Assembly: GCA_947650365.1 (NCBI GenBank)
Contig: CANTAL010000126.1
Location: 558,001-622,000 of the forward strand
Reading direction: 5' to 3'
Origin: Chamaelirium japonicum
Lineage: Eukaryota; Streptophyta; Magnoliopsida; Liliales; Melanthiaceae
Length of the DNA: 64,000 nucleotides
Part shown: piece after piece, positions 29,828 through 42,600 of the stretch
Position numbering within the stretch: the stretch's first letter is position 1
Layout: each line of letters opens with the position of its first letter
The notes under the pieces: generated by a model
Databases searched by the model: none
Told to the model about the DNA's origin: nothing
The model's input: only the letters and a program-made list of their open reading frames with translations
Position numbers and translations under genes: made by a program

Positions 29828-30702
29828 TGTTTGGGGGAGTTTTCCTGGTCCTTGCGAGCCACCTGTAAGATCAAGAAAAGAGAAACGTGAGAACGGCTGG
29901 CTCCCTTAGGAGCACAGACCCTCCGACGCTCAAGTCAGTTATGGTAGCACAACGGAGAGCTGTTGTATACCAAAGTGGTAGTGAAAGGGATTTCGAACCT
30001 GTACTTTGGTGCCTGGGGGTGTGCATTTATAGACATGGGCGACCTATCGAGCTACGACGCGTGGAGGCTCTTTCCGGCACCTTCTAGGCCCCCACGTTCT
30101 AGCCTTCAATAGTTTCTGACAGTTCTTGGAACTTGGACCCCTGACATTCTTTGTCGTCTAGCTCGTCTGACGGAGTAGTGGGGGACAGCAGCTGCTGTTC
30201 TGTTGCCGCCATAGGAATCTTCTAGAATGTTCAAGTCTAGGAGGTCTCAAACCGACTCTGACGGGCTTCCGTGGACAGCAATCGTCCACGTAGCTTCAGT
30301 GGGTTCTCGACACCTGGCAATCTCAGGAAAAAAGCAAAGGCCAGCTCGCCCGATACTGCTCCGTCCTTTCGCCCATATTTATCAAGAGTTGGACCTCGCG
30401 GGAGCAACCTCTTCGATAAACAGGGGTCTAGGCGAGTTTCTGGGCGAGTTTGGGCGAACTCCTGGGCGAGCTTGGGCGAGCTCCTGAGCGAGCTAGGCGA
30501 GCTCATGAGTGAGCATGGCGAGCTCCTAAATGAGCTTGGGCGAGCTCCTGTGCAAGCTAGGCGGGCTCATGAGCGAGCATGGCGAGCTCCTGGACGAGCT
30601 AGGCGAGCTCCTGAGCGAGCATGGCGAGCTCCTGGACGAGCTAGGCGAGCTCCTGAGCGAGCATGGCGAGCTCCTGGACGAGCTAGGCGAGCTCCTGAGC
30701 GA
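29828..30702 (-). repeat. 5' LTR of element 2, truncated (875 bp left)
   Basis: It matches the 3' LTR at a constant offset of 11906 with about six substitutions and no gaps, from the inner CA end at 29828 outward. It stops at 30702 inside the 42-bp repeats, where LTR sequence GAGCGA runs directly into satellite GCGAATGAATTAG. The shared bases GCGA (30699-30702) are a 4-bp microhomology. The missing part corresponds to 18797-19223 of the other LTR. The TATA box is kept (plus-strand CATTTATAGAC, 30024-30034), so a promoter may still be present. Confidence 0.92.
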
Positions 30703-33700
30703 ATGAATTAGAATGGATCGTACGAATGGATTAGAATGGATCCTACGAATGGATTAGATTGGATACCTTTGTGCATATGAATTAGAATGAATCGTACGAA
30801 TGAATTAGAATGGATCATATTAATGAATTAGAATGGATCGTACGAATGAATTATAATGAATACATTCGTGCGAATGAATTAGAATGGATCGTGCAAATCA
30901 ATTAGACTGGATCGTGCGAATAAATAAGAATAGATCATACGAATGAATTAGAATGGATCGTACGAATTAATTAGAATGGATACATCCGTGCGAATGAATT
31001 AGAATGGATTGTATGAATGAATTAGAATTGATCGTACAAATGAATTAGAATGGATCATACGAATTAATTAGAATGGATCATACAAATGAATTAGAATGGA
31101 TCGTACGAATGAATTAGAATGGATCGTACGAATGAATTAGAATGGATACATTCGTGCGAATGAATTAGAATGGATTGTGCGAATGAATAAGAACAGATCG
31201 TGCGAATGAATTAGAATGGATCGTACGAATGAATTAGAATGGATCGTGCGAATGAATTAGAATGGATCATATTAATGAATTAGAATGGATCGTACGAATG
31301 AATTAGAATGAATACATTCGTGCGAATGAATTAGAATGGATCGTGCGAATCAATTAGACTAGATCGTGCGAATGAATAAGAATAGATCATACGAATGAAT
31401 TAAAATAGATCGTACAAATGAATTAGAATGGATCGTACGAAGGAATTAGAATGGATCGTACGAATGAATTAGAATGGATATATTCGTGCAAATGAATTAG
31501 AATGGATCGTATGAATGTATTAGAATGGATCGTATGAGTGAATTAGAATGGATCGTACGAATGAATTAGAATGGATTGTATGAATGAATTAGAATGGATC
31601 GTACGAATGAATTAGAATGGATCGTGCGAATGAATTAGAATGGATCGTGCGAATGAATTAGAATGGATCGTACGAATGAATTAGAATGGATCGTACGAAT
31701 GAACTAGAATGGATACATTCGTGCGAATGAATTAGAATGGATCGTACGAATGAATTAGAAGGGATCGTACGAATGAATTAGAATGGATCTTACGAATGAA
31801 TTAGAATGGATCGTACGAATGAATTAGAATGGATCGTACGAATGAATTAGAATGGATACATTCGTGCGAATGAATTAGAATGGATCGGACGAATGAATTA
31901 GAATGGATCGGACGAATGAATTAGAATGGATTAAATGAATGAATTAGAATGGTTACATTCATGCGAATGAATTAGAATGGATCGTACGAATGGATTAGAA
32001 TGGATCGTACGAATGGATTCGAATGGATACATTCGAGCGAATGAATTAGAATGGATCGTACGAATGAATTAGAATGGATCGTACGAATGGATTAGAATGG
32101 ATCCTACGAATGGATTAGAATGGATACCTTTGTGCATATGAATTAGAATGGATCGTACGAATGAATTAGAATGGATCATATTAATGAATTAGAATGGATC
32201 GTACGAATTAATTAGAATGGATACATTCGTGCGAATGAATTAGAATGGATCGTGCGAATCAATTAGACTGGATCGTGCGAATGAATAAGAATAGATCATA
32301 CAAATGAATTAGAATGGATCGTACGAATTAATTAGAATGGATACATTCGTGCTAATGAATTAGAATGGATTGTATGAATGAATTAGAATGGATCGTACGA
32401 ATAAATTAGAATGGATCATACGAATTAATTAGAATGGATCATACGAATGAATTAGAATGGATCGTACGAATGAATTAGAATGGATCGTACGAATGAATTA
32501 GAATGGATACATTCATGCGAATGAATTAGAATGGATTGTATGAATAAATTAGAATGGATCGTACGAATGAATTAGAATGGATCATACGAATTAATTAGAA
32601 TGGATCATACGAATGAATTAGAATGGATCGTACGAATGAATTAGAATGGATCGTACGAATGAATTAGAATGGATACATTCGTGCGAATGAATTAGAATGG
32701 ATTGTGCGAATGAATAGGAACAGGTCGTGCGAATGAATTAGAATGGATCGTACAAATGAATTAGAATGGATCATGTGAATGAATTAGAATGGATCGTACG
32801 AATGAATTAGAATGGATACATTTGTGCGAATGAATTAGAATGGATCGTACGAATGAATTACTATGGATCGTATGAATGAATTAGAATGGATCGTACGAAT
32901 GAATTAGAATGGATCGTACGAATGAATTATAATAGATCGTACGAATGAACTAGAATGGATACATTCGTGCGAATGAATTAGAATGGATCGTACGAATGAA
33001 TCATAATGGATCGTACGAATGAATTAGAATGGATCTTACGAATGAATTAGAATGGATCGTACGAATGAATTAGAATGGATCGTACGACTGAATTAGAATG
33101 GATACATTCGTGCGAATGAATTAGAATGGATCGGACGAATGAATTAGAATGGATCGTACGAATGAATTAGAATGGATCAAATGAATGAATTAAAATGGTT
33201 ACATTCATGCGAATGAATTAGAATGGATCGTACGAATGGATTAGAATGGATCATACGAATGGATTAGAATGGATACATTCGAGCGAATGAATTAGAATAG
33301 ATCGTATGAATGAATTAGAATGGATCCTATGAATGAATTAGAATGGATCGTGTGAAAGAATTAGAATGGATTGTATGAATGAATTAGAATGGATCGTATG
33401 AATAAATTAGAATAGATCGTGCGAATGAATTCGAATGGATCGTACGAATTCATTCTAATTCATTCATACAATCCATTCTAATTCTTTCACACGATCTATT
33501 CTAATTCATTCGTAGGATCCATTCTAATTCATTTGTACAATCTATTCTATTTCATTCGTACGATCCATTCTTACTCATTCGTATGATCCATTCTAATTCA
33601 TTCGGACGAATATATCCATTCTAATTTATTCGTACGATCCATTCTAATTCATTCGTACGATCCATTCTAATTCATTAGTACGATCCATTCTAATTCATCC

Positions 33701-34734
33701 GTCCGATCCATTCTAATTCATTCGCACGAATGTATCCATTCTAATTCATTCGTACGGTCCATTCTAATTCATTCGCACAATCCATTCTATTTCATTCGTA
33801 CGATCCATTCTTACTCATTCGTATGATCCATTATGGATACATTCGTGCGAATGAATTAGAATGGATCATACGAATGAGTAAGAATGGATCGTATGAATGA
33901 AATAGAATGGATTGTGCGAATGAATTAGAATGGATCGTACGAATGAATTAGAATGGATCGTGTGAATGAATTAGAATGGATTGTACGAATGAATTAGAAT
34001 GGATCGTACGAATGAATTAGAATGGATCGTATGAATGAACTAGAATGGATACATTCGTGTGAATGAATTAGAATGGATCGTACGAATGAATTAGAATGGA
34101 TCGTACGAATGAATTAGAATGGATCTTACGAATGAATTAGAATGGATCGTACGAATGCACGATCCATGCTAATTCATTCGTTCGATCAATTCTAATTCAT
34201 TAGCACGATCCATTTTAATTCATTCGTACGATCCATTCTAATTCATTCGCACGATCCATTCTAATTCATTCGTACGATCCATTCTAATTCTTTCACACGA
34301 TCCATTCTAATTCATTCGTACGATCCATTCTAATTCATTCGTACGATCTATTCTTTTTCATTCGTACGATCCATTCTAATTCATTCGTACGATCCATTCT
34401 AATTCCTTCGTACGATCCATTCTAATTCATTCATACAATCCATTCTAATTCTTTCACACGATCCATTCTAATTCATTCGTACGATCCATTCTAATTCATT
34501 CGTGCAATCCATTCTATTTCATTCGTACGATCCATTCTTACTCATTCGTACGATCCATTCTAATTCATTCACACGAATGTATCCATTCGTACGAATGAAT
34601 TAGAATAGATTGTACGAATGAATTAGAATGGATCGTACGAATGAATTAGAATGGATCGTATGAATGAATTAGAATGGATCGTACGAATGAATTAGAATGG
34701 ATCGTATGAATGAATTAGAATGGATACATTCGTG

Positions 34735-35290
34735 CGAATGAATTAGAATGGATACATTCGTGCGAAAGAATTAGAATAGATCATATGAATGAATTAGAAT
34801 GGATCCTATGAATGAATTAGAATGGATCGTGCGAATGAATTAGAATGGATCGTACGAATGAATTAGAATGGATCGTGCTAATGAATTAGAATTGATCGAA
34901 CGAATGAATTAGAATGGATACATTCGTGCGAATGAATTAGAATGGATCAGACGAATGAATTAGAATGGATCGTACGAATGAGTAAGAATGGATCGTACGA
35001 ATAAAATAGAATAGATCGTACGAATGAATTAGAATGGATCGTACGAAGGAATTAGAATGGACCGTACGAATGAATTAGAATGGATCGTGTGAATGAATTA
35101 GAATAGATCGTGCGAATGAATTAGAATGGATATATTCGTGCAAATGAATTAGAATGGATCGTACGAATGAATTAGAATGGATCGTTTTTGTGAATTAGAA
35201 TGGATACGAAAGAATTAGAATGGATCGTACGAAGGAATTAGAATGGATCATACGAATGAAATATAATGGATCGTACGAAGGAATTAGAAT
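34735..35290. repeat. Long duplicated satellite module, copy 1 (copy 2 at about 45710-46255)
   Basis: This stretch and 45710-46255 share the same series of variant monomers in the same order. Shared rare variants include CGTGCGAAAGAATTAG, GAATGGACCGTACG, and the unique ATCGTTTTTGTGAATTAG (35180; 46143 with one change). The copies lie about 11 kb apart in the same orientation. Rare variants in shared order mean copying of a block over 500 bp long, not chance similarity of monomers. Confidence 0.8.
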
Positions 35291-35592
35291 GGATCGTACG
35301 AATGAATTAGAATGGATCGTACGAATGAATTAGAGTGGATCATACGAATGAATTAGAATGGATCATACGAATGAGTAAGAATGGATCGTACGAATGAAAT
35401 AGAATGGATTATACGAATGAATTAGAATGGATCGTACGAATGAATTAGAATGGATCGTGTGAAAGAATTAGAATGGATTGTATGAATGAATTAGAATGGA
35501 TCATATGAATGAATTAGAATGGATCGTGCGAATGAATTCGAATGGATCGTACGAATGAATTAGAATGGATCATACGAATGAATTAGAATGGA

Positions 35593-36910
35593 TACATTCG
35601 TGCGAATGAATTAGAATGGATACATTCGTGCGAAAGAATTAGAATAGATCGTATGAATGAATTAGAATGGATCCTATGAATGAATTAGAATGGATCGTGC
35701 GAATGAATTAGAATGGATCGTACGAATGAATTAGAATGGATCATGCTAATGAATTAGAATTGATCGAGCGAATGAATTAGCATGGATCGTGCTAATGAAT
35801 TAGAATGGAACGTACGAATGGATTGTATGAATGAATTAGAATGAATTCATACGATCCATTCGAATTCATTCGCACGATCCATTCTAATTCATTCATACGA
35901 TCCATTCTAATTCATTCATACAATCCATTCAAATTCTTTCACACGATCCATTCTAATTCATTCGTAGGATCCATTCTAATTCATTCGTACAATCTATTCT
36001 ATTTCATTCGTACGATCCATTCTAACTCATTCGTATGATCCATTCTAATTCATTCGGACGAATGTATCAATTCTATTTTATTCGTACGATCCATTCTAAT
36101 TCATTCGTACGATCGATTCTAATTCCTTCGTACGATCCATTCTAATTCATTCGTACGATCCATTCTAATTCATTCGTACGATCCATTCTAATTCATTCGC
36201 ACAATCTATTCTAATTCATTCGTACGATCCATTCTAATTCATTCGTACGATCGTACGAATGAATTAGAATGGATCGTACGGAATGAATTAGAATGGATTG
36301 TATGAATGAATTAGAATGGATACATTCGTGCGAATGAATTATATTGGATCATGCGAATGAGTAAGAATGGATCGTACGAATGAAATAGAATGGATTGTAT
36401 GAATGAATTAGAATGGATCGTATAAATGAATTAGAATGGATCGTACGAATGAATTAGAATGGATCATATGAATGAGTAAGAATGGATCGTACAAATGAAA
36501 TAGAATGGATTGTACGAATGAATTAGAATGGATCGTACGAATGAATTAGAATGGATCGTGTGAAAGAATTAGAATGTATTGTATGAATGAATTAGAATGG
36601 ATCGTATGAATAAATTAGAATGGATCGTGCGAATGAATTCGAATGGATCGCATGATCCATTCGAATAGAATGGATCGTATGAATAAATTAGAATGGATCG
36701 GGCGAATGAATTAGAATGGATTGTAGGAATGAATTAGAATGGATCGTATGAATGAATTAGAATGGATCGTATGAATGAATTAGAATGGATCGTACGAATG
36801 AATTAGAATGGATCGTACGAATGAATTAGAATGGATAATACGAATGAGTAAGAATGGATCGTACGAATGAAATAGAATGGATTATACGAATGAATTAGAA
36901 TGGATACATT
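35593..36910. repeat. Long duplicated satellite module including two reversals, copy 1 (copy 2 at about 58440-59900)
   Basis: Both copies run through the same B-to-A reversal (near 35847 and 58736), the same A-to-B reversal CGTACGATCGTACGAATG (36245 and 59062) followed by the odd CGTACGGAATGAATTAG, and the same island GGATCGCATGATCCATTCG (36645 and 59602) followed by GATCGGGCGAATG. The order matches over about 1.3-1.5 kb, with a distance near 22.8 kb. Confidence 0.8.
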
Positions 36911-39249
36911 CGTGTGAATGAATTAGAATGGATCGTATGAATGAATTAGAATGGATCGTACGAATGAATTAGAATGGACCTTACGAATGAATTAGAATGG
37001 ATCGTACGAATGAATTAGAATGGATCGTACGTATGAATTAGAATGCATACATTCGTGCGAATGAATTAGAATGGATCGGACGAATGAATTAGAATGGATC
37101 GTACGAATGAATTAGAATGGATCGTACGAATGAATTAGAATGGATCGTACGAAAAAGTTAGAATGGATACATTCGTCCGAATGATTTAGAATGGATCATA
37201 CGAATGAGTAAGAATGGATCGTACGAATGAAATAGAATAGATTGTACGAATAAATTAGAATGGATTCGTATGAATTAGAATGGATACATTCGTGCGAATG
37301 GATTAGAATAGAATACATTCGTACGAATGGATTTGAATAGATCGTACGAATGAATTAGAATGGATCGTACGAATGAATTAGAATGGATCCTATGAATGAA
37401 TTAGAATGGATCGTGTGAATGAATTAGAATGGATCGTACGAATGAATTAGAATGGATCGTGCTAATGAATTAGAATTGGTCGAACGAATAAATTAGAATG
37501 GATACATTCATGCGAATGAATTAGAATGGATCCGACGAATGAATTAGAATGGATCGTACGAATGAGTAAGAATGGATCGTACGAATGAAATAGAATAGAT
37601 CGTACGAATGAATTAGAATGGATCGTACGAAGGAATTAGAATGGATCGTACGAATGAATTAGACTGGATATATTCGTGCAAATGAATTAGAATGGATCAT
37701 ATGAATGTATTAGAATGGTTCGTATGAGTTCATTAGAATGGATTGTACGAATGAATTAGAATGGATCGTATGAATGAATTAGAATGGATACATTCGTGTG
37801 AATGAATTAGAATGGATCGTATGAATGAATTAGAATAGATTTTGTGAATGAATTAGAACTGATCGTACGAATGAATTAGAATGGATACATTCGTGCGAAT
37901 GAATTAGAATGGATTGTATGAATGAATTAAAATGGATACATTCGTGCGAATGAATTAGAATGGATTGTATGAATGAAGTAGAATGGATCCTATGAATCAA
38001 TTAGAATGGATCGTACGAATGAATTAGAATGGATCGTGCTAATGAATTAGAATTGATCGAACGAATGAATTAGCATGGATCGTGCTAATGAATTAGAATG
38101 GAACGTACGAATGAATTAGAATGGATCGTGTGAAAGAATTAGAATGGATTGTATGAATGAATTAGAATGAATTCGTACGATCCATTCGAATTCATTCGCA
38201 CGATTCATTCTAATTCATTCATACGATCCATTCTAATTCATTCATACAATCCATTCTAATTCTTTCACACGATCCATTCTAATTAATTCGTAGGATCCAT
38301 TCTAATTCATTCGTACAATCTATTCTATTTCATTCGTACGATCCATTCTTACTCATTCGTATGATCCATTCTAATTCATTCGGACGAATGTATCCATTCT
38401 AATTTATTCGTACGATCCATTCTAATTCATTCGTACGATCCATTCTAATTCATTCATACGATCCATTCTAATTCATTCGTCCGATCCATTCTAATTCCTT
38501 CGCACGAATGTATCCATTCTAATTCATTCGTACGATCCATTCTAATTCATTCGTACGATCCATTCTAATTCATTCATAAGATCCATTCTAATTTATTCGT
38601 ACGATCCATTCTAATTCATTCGTACGATCCATTCTAATTTATTCGCACGAATGTATCCATTCTAGTTCATTCGTACGATCCATTCTAATTCATTCATACA
38701 ATCCATTCTAATTCATTCGCACGAATGTATCCATTCTAATTCATTCGTACGATTAGTTCTAATTCAATCACAAAATCTATTCTAATTCATTCATACGATC
38801 CATTCTAATTCATTCACACGAATGTATCCATTCTAATTCATTCATACGATCCATTCTAATTCATTCGTACGATCCATTCTAATTCACTCATACGATCCAT
38901 TCTAATACATTCATACGATCCATTCTAATTCATTTGCACGAATATATCCATTCTAATTCATTCGTACGATCCATTCTAATTCCTTCGTACGATCCATTCT
39001 AATTCATTCGTACGATCTATTCTAATTCATTCGTACGATCCATTCTAATTCTTTTGTACGATCCATTCTAATTCATTCGTACGATCCATTCTAATTCATT
39101 CATACAATCCATTCTAATTCTTTCACACGATCCATTCTAATTCATTCGTACGATCCATTCTAATTCATTCGTGGAATCCATTCTATTTCATTCATACGAT
39201 CCATTCTTACTCATTCGTACGATCCATTCTAATTTATTCACACGAATGT

Positions 39250-39670
39250 ATCCATTCGTACGAATGAATTAGAATAGATTGTATGAATGAATTAGAATGG
39301 ATCATACGAATGAATTAGAATGGATCGTACGAAGGAATTAGAATGTATCGTACGAATGAGTAAGAATGGATCTTATGAATGAAATAGAATAGATCGTACA
39401 AATGAATTAGAATGGATCGTACGAAGGAATTAGAATGGATCGTACGAATGAATTAGAATGGATATATTCGTGCAAATGAATTAGAATGGATCGTATGAAT
39501 GTATTAGAATGGATCGTATGAGTGAATTAGAATGGATCGTACGAATGAATTAGAATGGATCGTATAAATGAATTAGAATGGATACATTCGTGTGAATGAA
39601 TTAGAATGGATCGTATGAATGAATTAGAATAGATTTTGTGAATGAATTAGAACTGATCGTACGAATGAAA
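39250..39670. repeat. Recurring satellite module with an A-to-B reversal (relatives at 49800-50020 and 63560-64000)
   Basis: The reversal CGAATGTATCCATTCGTACG (39246; also 34575, 63562 and, with one change, 51560) is followed by the same variant series, ending with the marker AGATTTTGTGAATGAATTAG and then AACTGATCG. The marker is found at 37850, 39632, 49978 and 63951. The last copy is cut by the window end. Confidence 0.75.
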
Positions 39671-42600
39671 TAGAATTTATACATTCGTGCGAATGAATTA
39701 GAATGGATTGTATGAATGAAATAGAATGGATCCTATGAATGAATTAGAATGGATCGTACGAATGAATTAGAATGGATACATTCGTGCGAATGAATTAGAA
39801 TTGATCGTACGAATGAATTAGAATGGATCGTGCGAATGAATTAGAATCGATCGTACGAATGAATTAGAATGGATACATTCGTGCGAATGATTTAGAATGG
39901 ATAGATTCGTGCGAAAGAATTAGAATAGATCGTATGAATGAATTAGAATGGATCCTATGAATGAATTAGAATGGATCGTGCGAATGAATTAGAATGGATT
40001 GTACGAATGAATTAGAATGGATCGTGCTAATGAATTAGAATTGATCAAACGAATGAATTAGCATGGATCGTGCTAATGAATTAGAATGGATCGTACGAAT
40101 GAATTAGAATGGATCAAATGAATGAATTAGAATGGTTACATTCATGCGAATGAATTAGAATGGATCGTACGAATGGATTAGAATGGATCGTACGAATGGA
40201 TTAGAATGGATACATTCGAGCGAATGAATTTGAATGGATCGTACGAATGAATTAGAATGGATTGTACGAATGGATTAGAATGGATCCTACGAATGGATTA
40301 GAATGGATACCTTTGTGCATATGAATTAGAATGGATCGTACGAATGAATTAGAATGGATCATATTAATGAATTAGAATGGATCGTACGAATGAATTAGAA
40401 TGGATACCTTCGTGTGTGATCCATTCTAATTCATTCGCACGAATGTATCCTTTCTAATTCATTCGTACGATCCATTCTAATTCATTAATATGATCCATTC
40501 TAATTCATTCGTACGATCCATTCTAATTCATATGCACAAAGGTATCCATTCTAATTCATTCGTACGATCCATTCTAATTCAGGATCGTACGAATGAATTA
40601 GAATGGATACATTCGTGCGAATGAATTAGAATTGATCATACGAATGAACTAGAATGGATTGTGCGAATGAATTAGAATGGATCGTACGAATGAATTAGAA
40701 TGGATCGTACGAATGAATTAGAATGGATCGTACGAATGAATTAGAATGGATCGTACGAATGAATTAGAATGGATACATTTGTGCAAATGAATTAGAATGG
40801 ATCGGACGAATGAATTAGAATGGATCGTACGAATGAATTAGAATGGATCAAATGAATGAATTAGAATGGTTACATTCATGCGAATGAATTAGAATGGATC
40901 GTACGAATGGATTAGAATGGATCATACGAATGGATTAGAATGGATACATTCGAGCGAATGAATTAGAATGGATCGTACGAATGAATTAGAATGGATCGTA
41001 CGAATGGATTAGAATGGATCCTACGAATGGATTAGAATGGATACCTTTGTGCATATGAATTAGAATGGATCGTACGAATGAATTAGAATGGATCATACGA
41101 ATGAGTAAGAATGGATCGTACGAATGAATTAGAATGGATCGTACGAATGAATTAGAATGGATACATTCATGCGAATGAATTAGAATAGATACATTCGTGC
41201 GAAAGAATTAGAATAGATCGTATGAATGAATTAGAATGGATCCTATGAATGAATTAGAATGGATCGTGCGAATGAATTAGAATGGATCGTACGAATGAAT
41301 TAGAATGAATCGTGCTAATGAATTAGAATTGATCGAACGAATGAATTAGCATGGATCGTGCTAATGAATTAGAATGGAACATACGAATGAATTAGAACGG
41401 ATCGTGGGAAAGAATTAGAATGGATTGTATGAATGAATTATAATAAATTAGAATGGAACGTACGAATGAATTAGAATGGATCGTGTGAAAGAATTAGAAT
41501 GGATTGTATGAATGAATTAGAATGAATTCGTACGATCCATTCGAATTCATTCACACGATCCATTCTAATTCATTCATACAATCCATTCTAATTCTTCCAC
41601 ACGATCCATTCTAATTCATTCATAGGATCCATTCTAATTCATTCGTACAATCTATTCTATTTCATTCGTACGATCCATTCTTACTCATTCGTATGATCCA
41701 TTCTAATTCATTCGGACGAATGTATCCATTCTAATTTATTCGTACGATCCATTCTAATTCATTCGTACGATCCATTCTAATTCATTCATACGATCCATTC
41801 TAATTCATTCGTCCGATCCATTCTAATTCATTCGCATGAATGTATCCATTCTAATTCATTCGTACGATCCATTCTAATTCATTCGTACAATCCATTCTAA
41901 TTCATTCGTAAGATCCATTCTAATTCATTCGTACGATCCATTCTAATTGATTTGCACGAATGTATCCATTCTAGTTCATTCGTACGATCCATTCTAATTC
42001 ATTCGCACGATCTGTTCTTATTCATTCGCACAATCCATTCTAATTCATTCGCACGAATGTATCCATTCTAATTCATTCGTACGATCCATTCTAATTCATT
42101 CGTACGATCCATTCTAATTCATTCGTATGATCCATTCTAATTACTTCGTATGATCCATTCTAATTCATTCGTACGATCCATTCTAATTCATTCATACAAT
42201 CCATTCTAATTCATTCGCACGAATGTATCCATTCTACTTAATTCGGACGATCCATTCTAATTCATTCGTATGATCTATTCTTATTCATTCGCACGATCTA
42301 GTCTAATTGATTCGCACGATCCATTCTAATTCATTCGCACGAATGTATCCATTCTAATTCATTCGTATGATCCATTCTAATTCATTAATATGATCCATTC
42401 TAATTCATTCATACGATCCATTTTAATTCATTAATATGATCCATTCTAATTCATTCGTACGATCCATTCTAATTCATATGCACAAAGGTATCCATTCTAA
42501 TCCATTCGTAGGATCCATTCTAATTGATTCGTACGATCCATTCTAATTCATTCGCTCGAATGTATCCATTCTAATCCATTTATACGATCCATTTTAATCC

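Larger units (their letters stand above)
17922..30702 (-). mobile_element. Ty3/gypsy Tat-type LTR retrotransposon, element 2 (12.8 kb, 5' LTR truncated)
   Basis: A nearly whole element read leftward: truncated 5' LTR (30702-29828), primer-binding site, gag-protease, pol, 78-bp repeats, antisense gene (on +), polypurine tract and 3' LTR (19223-17922). Over the 875 bp they share, the two LTRs align without gaps and show about six substitutions, so the insertion is young. The element ends precisely in satellite on the left (GTATG at 17917-17921 is the candidate target-site copy). On the right the outer ~427 bp of the 5' LTR are missing and satellite starts at once. Pol carries one premature stop, so this copy probably cannot move by itself. 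Confidence 0.93.

Noticed and set aside
35841..36038. 66-residue repetitive open frame in the satellite
   Set aside because: With a 23-bp period a frame returns every 69 bases and normally meets a stop; this one is open only through chance monomer mutations.
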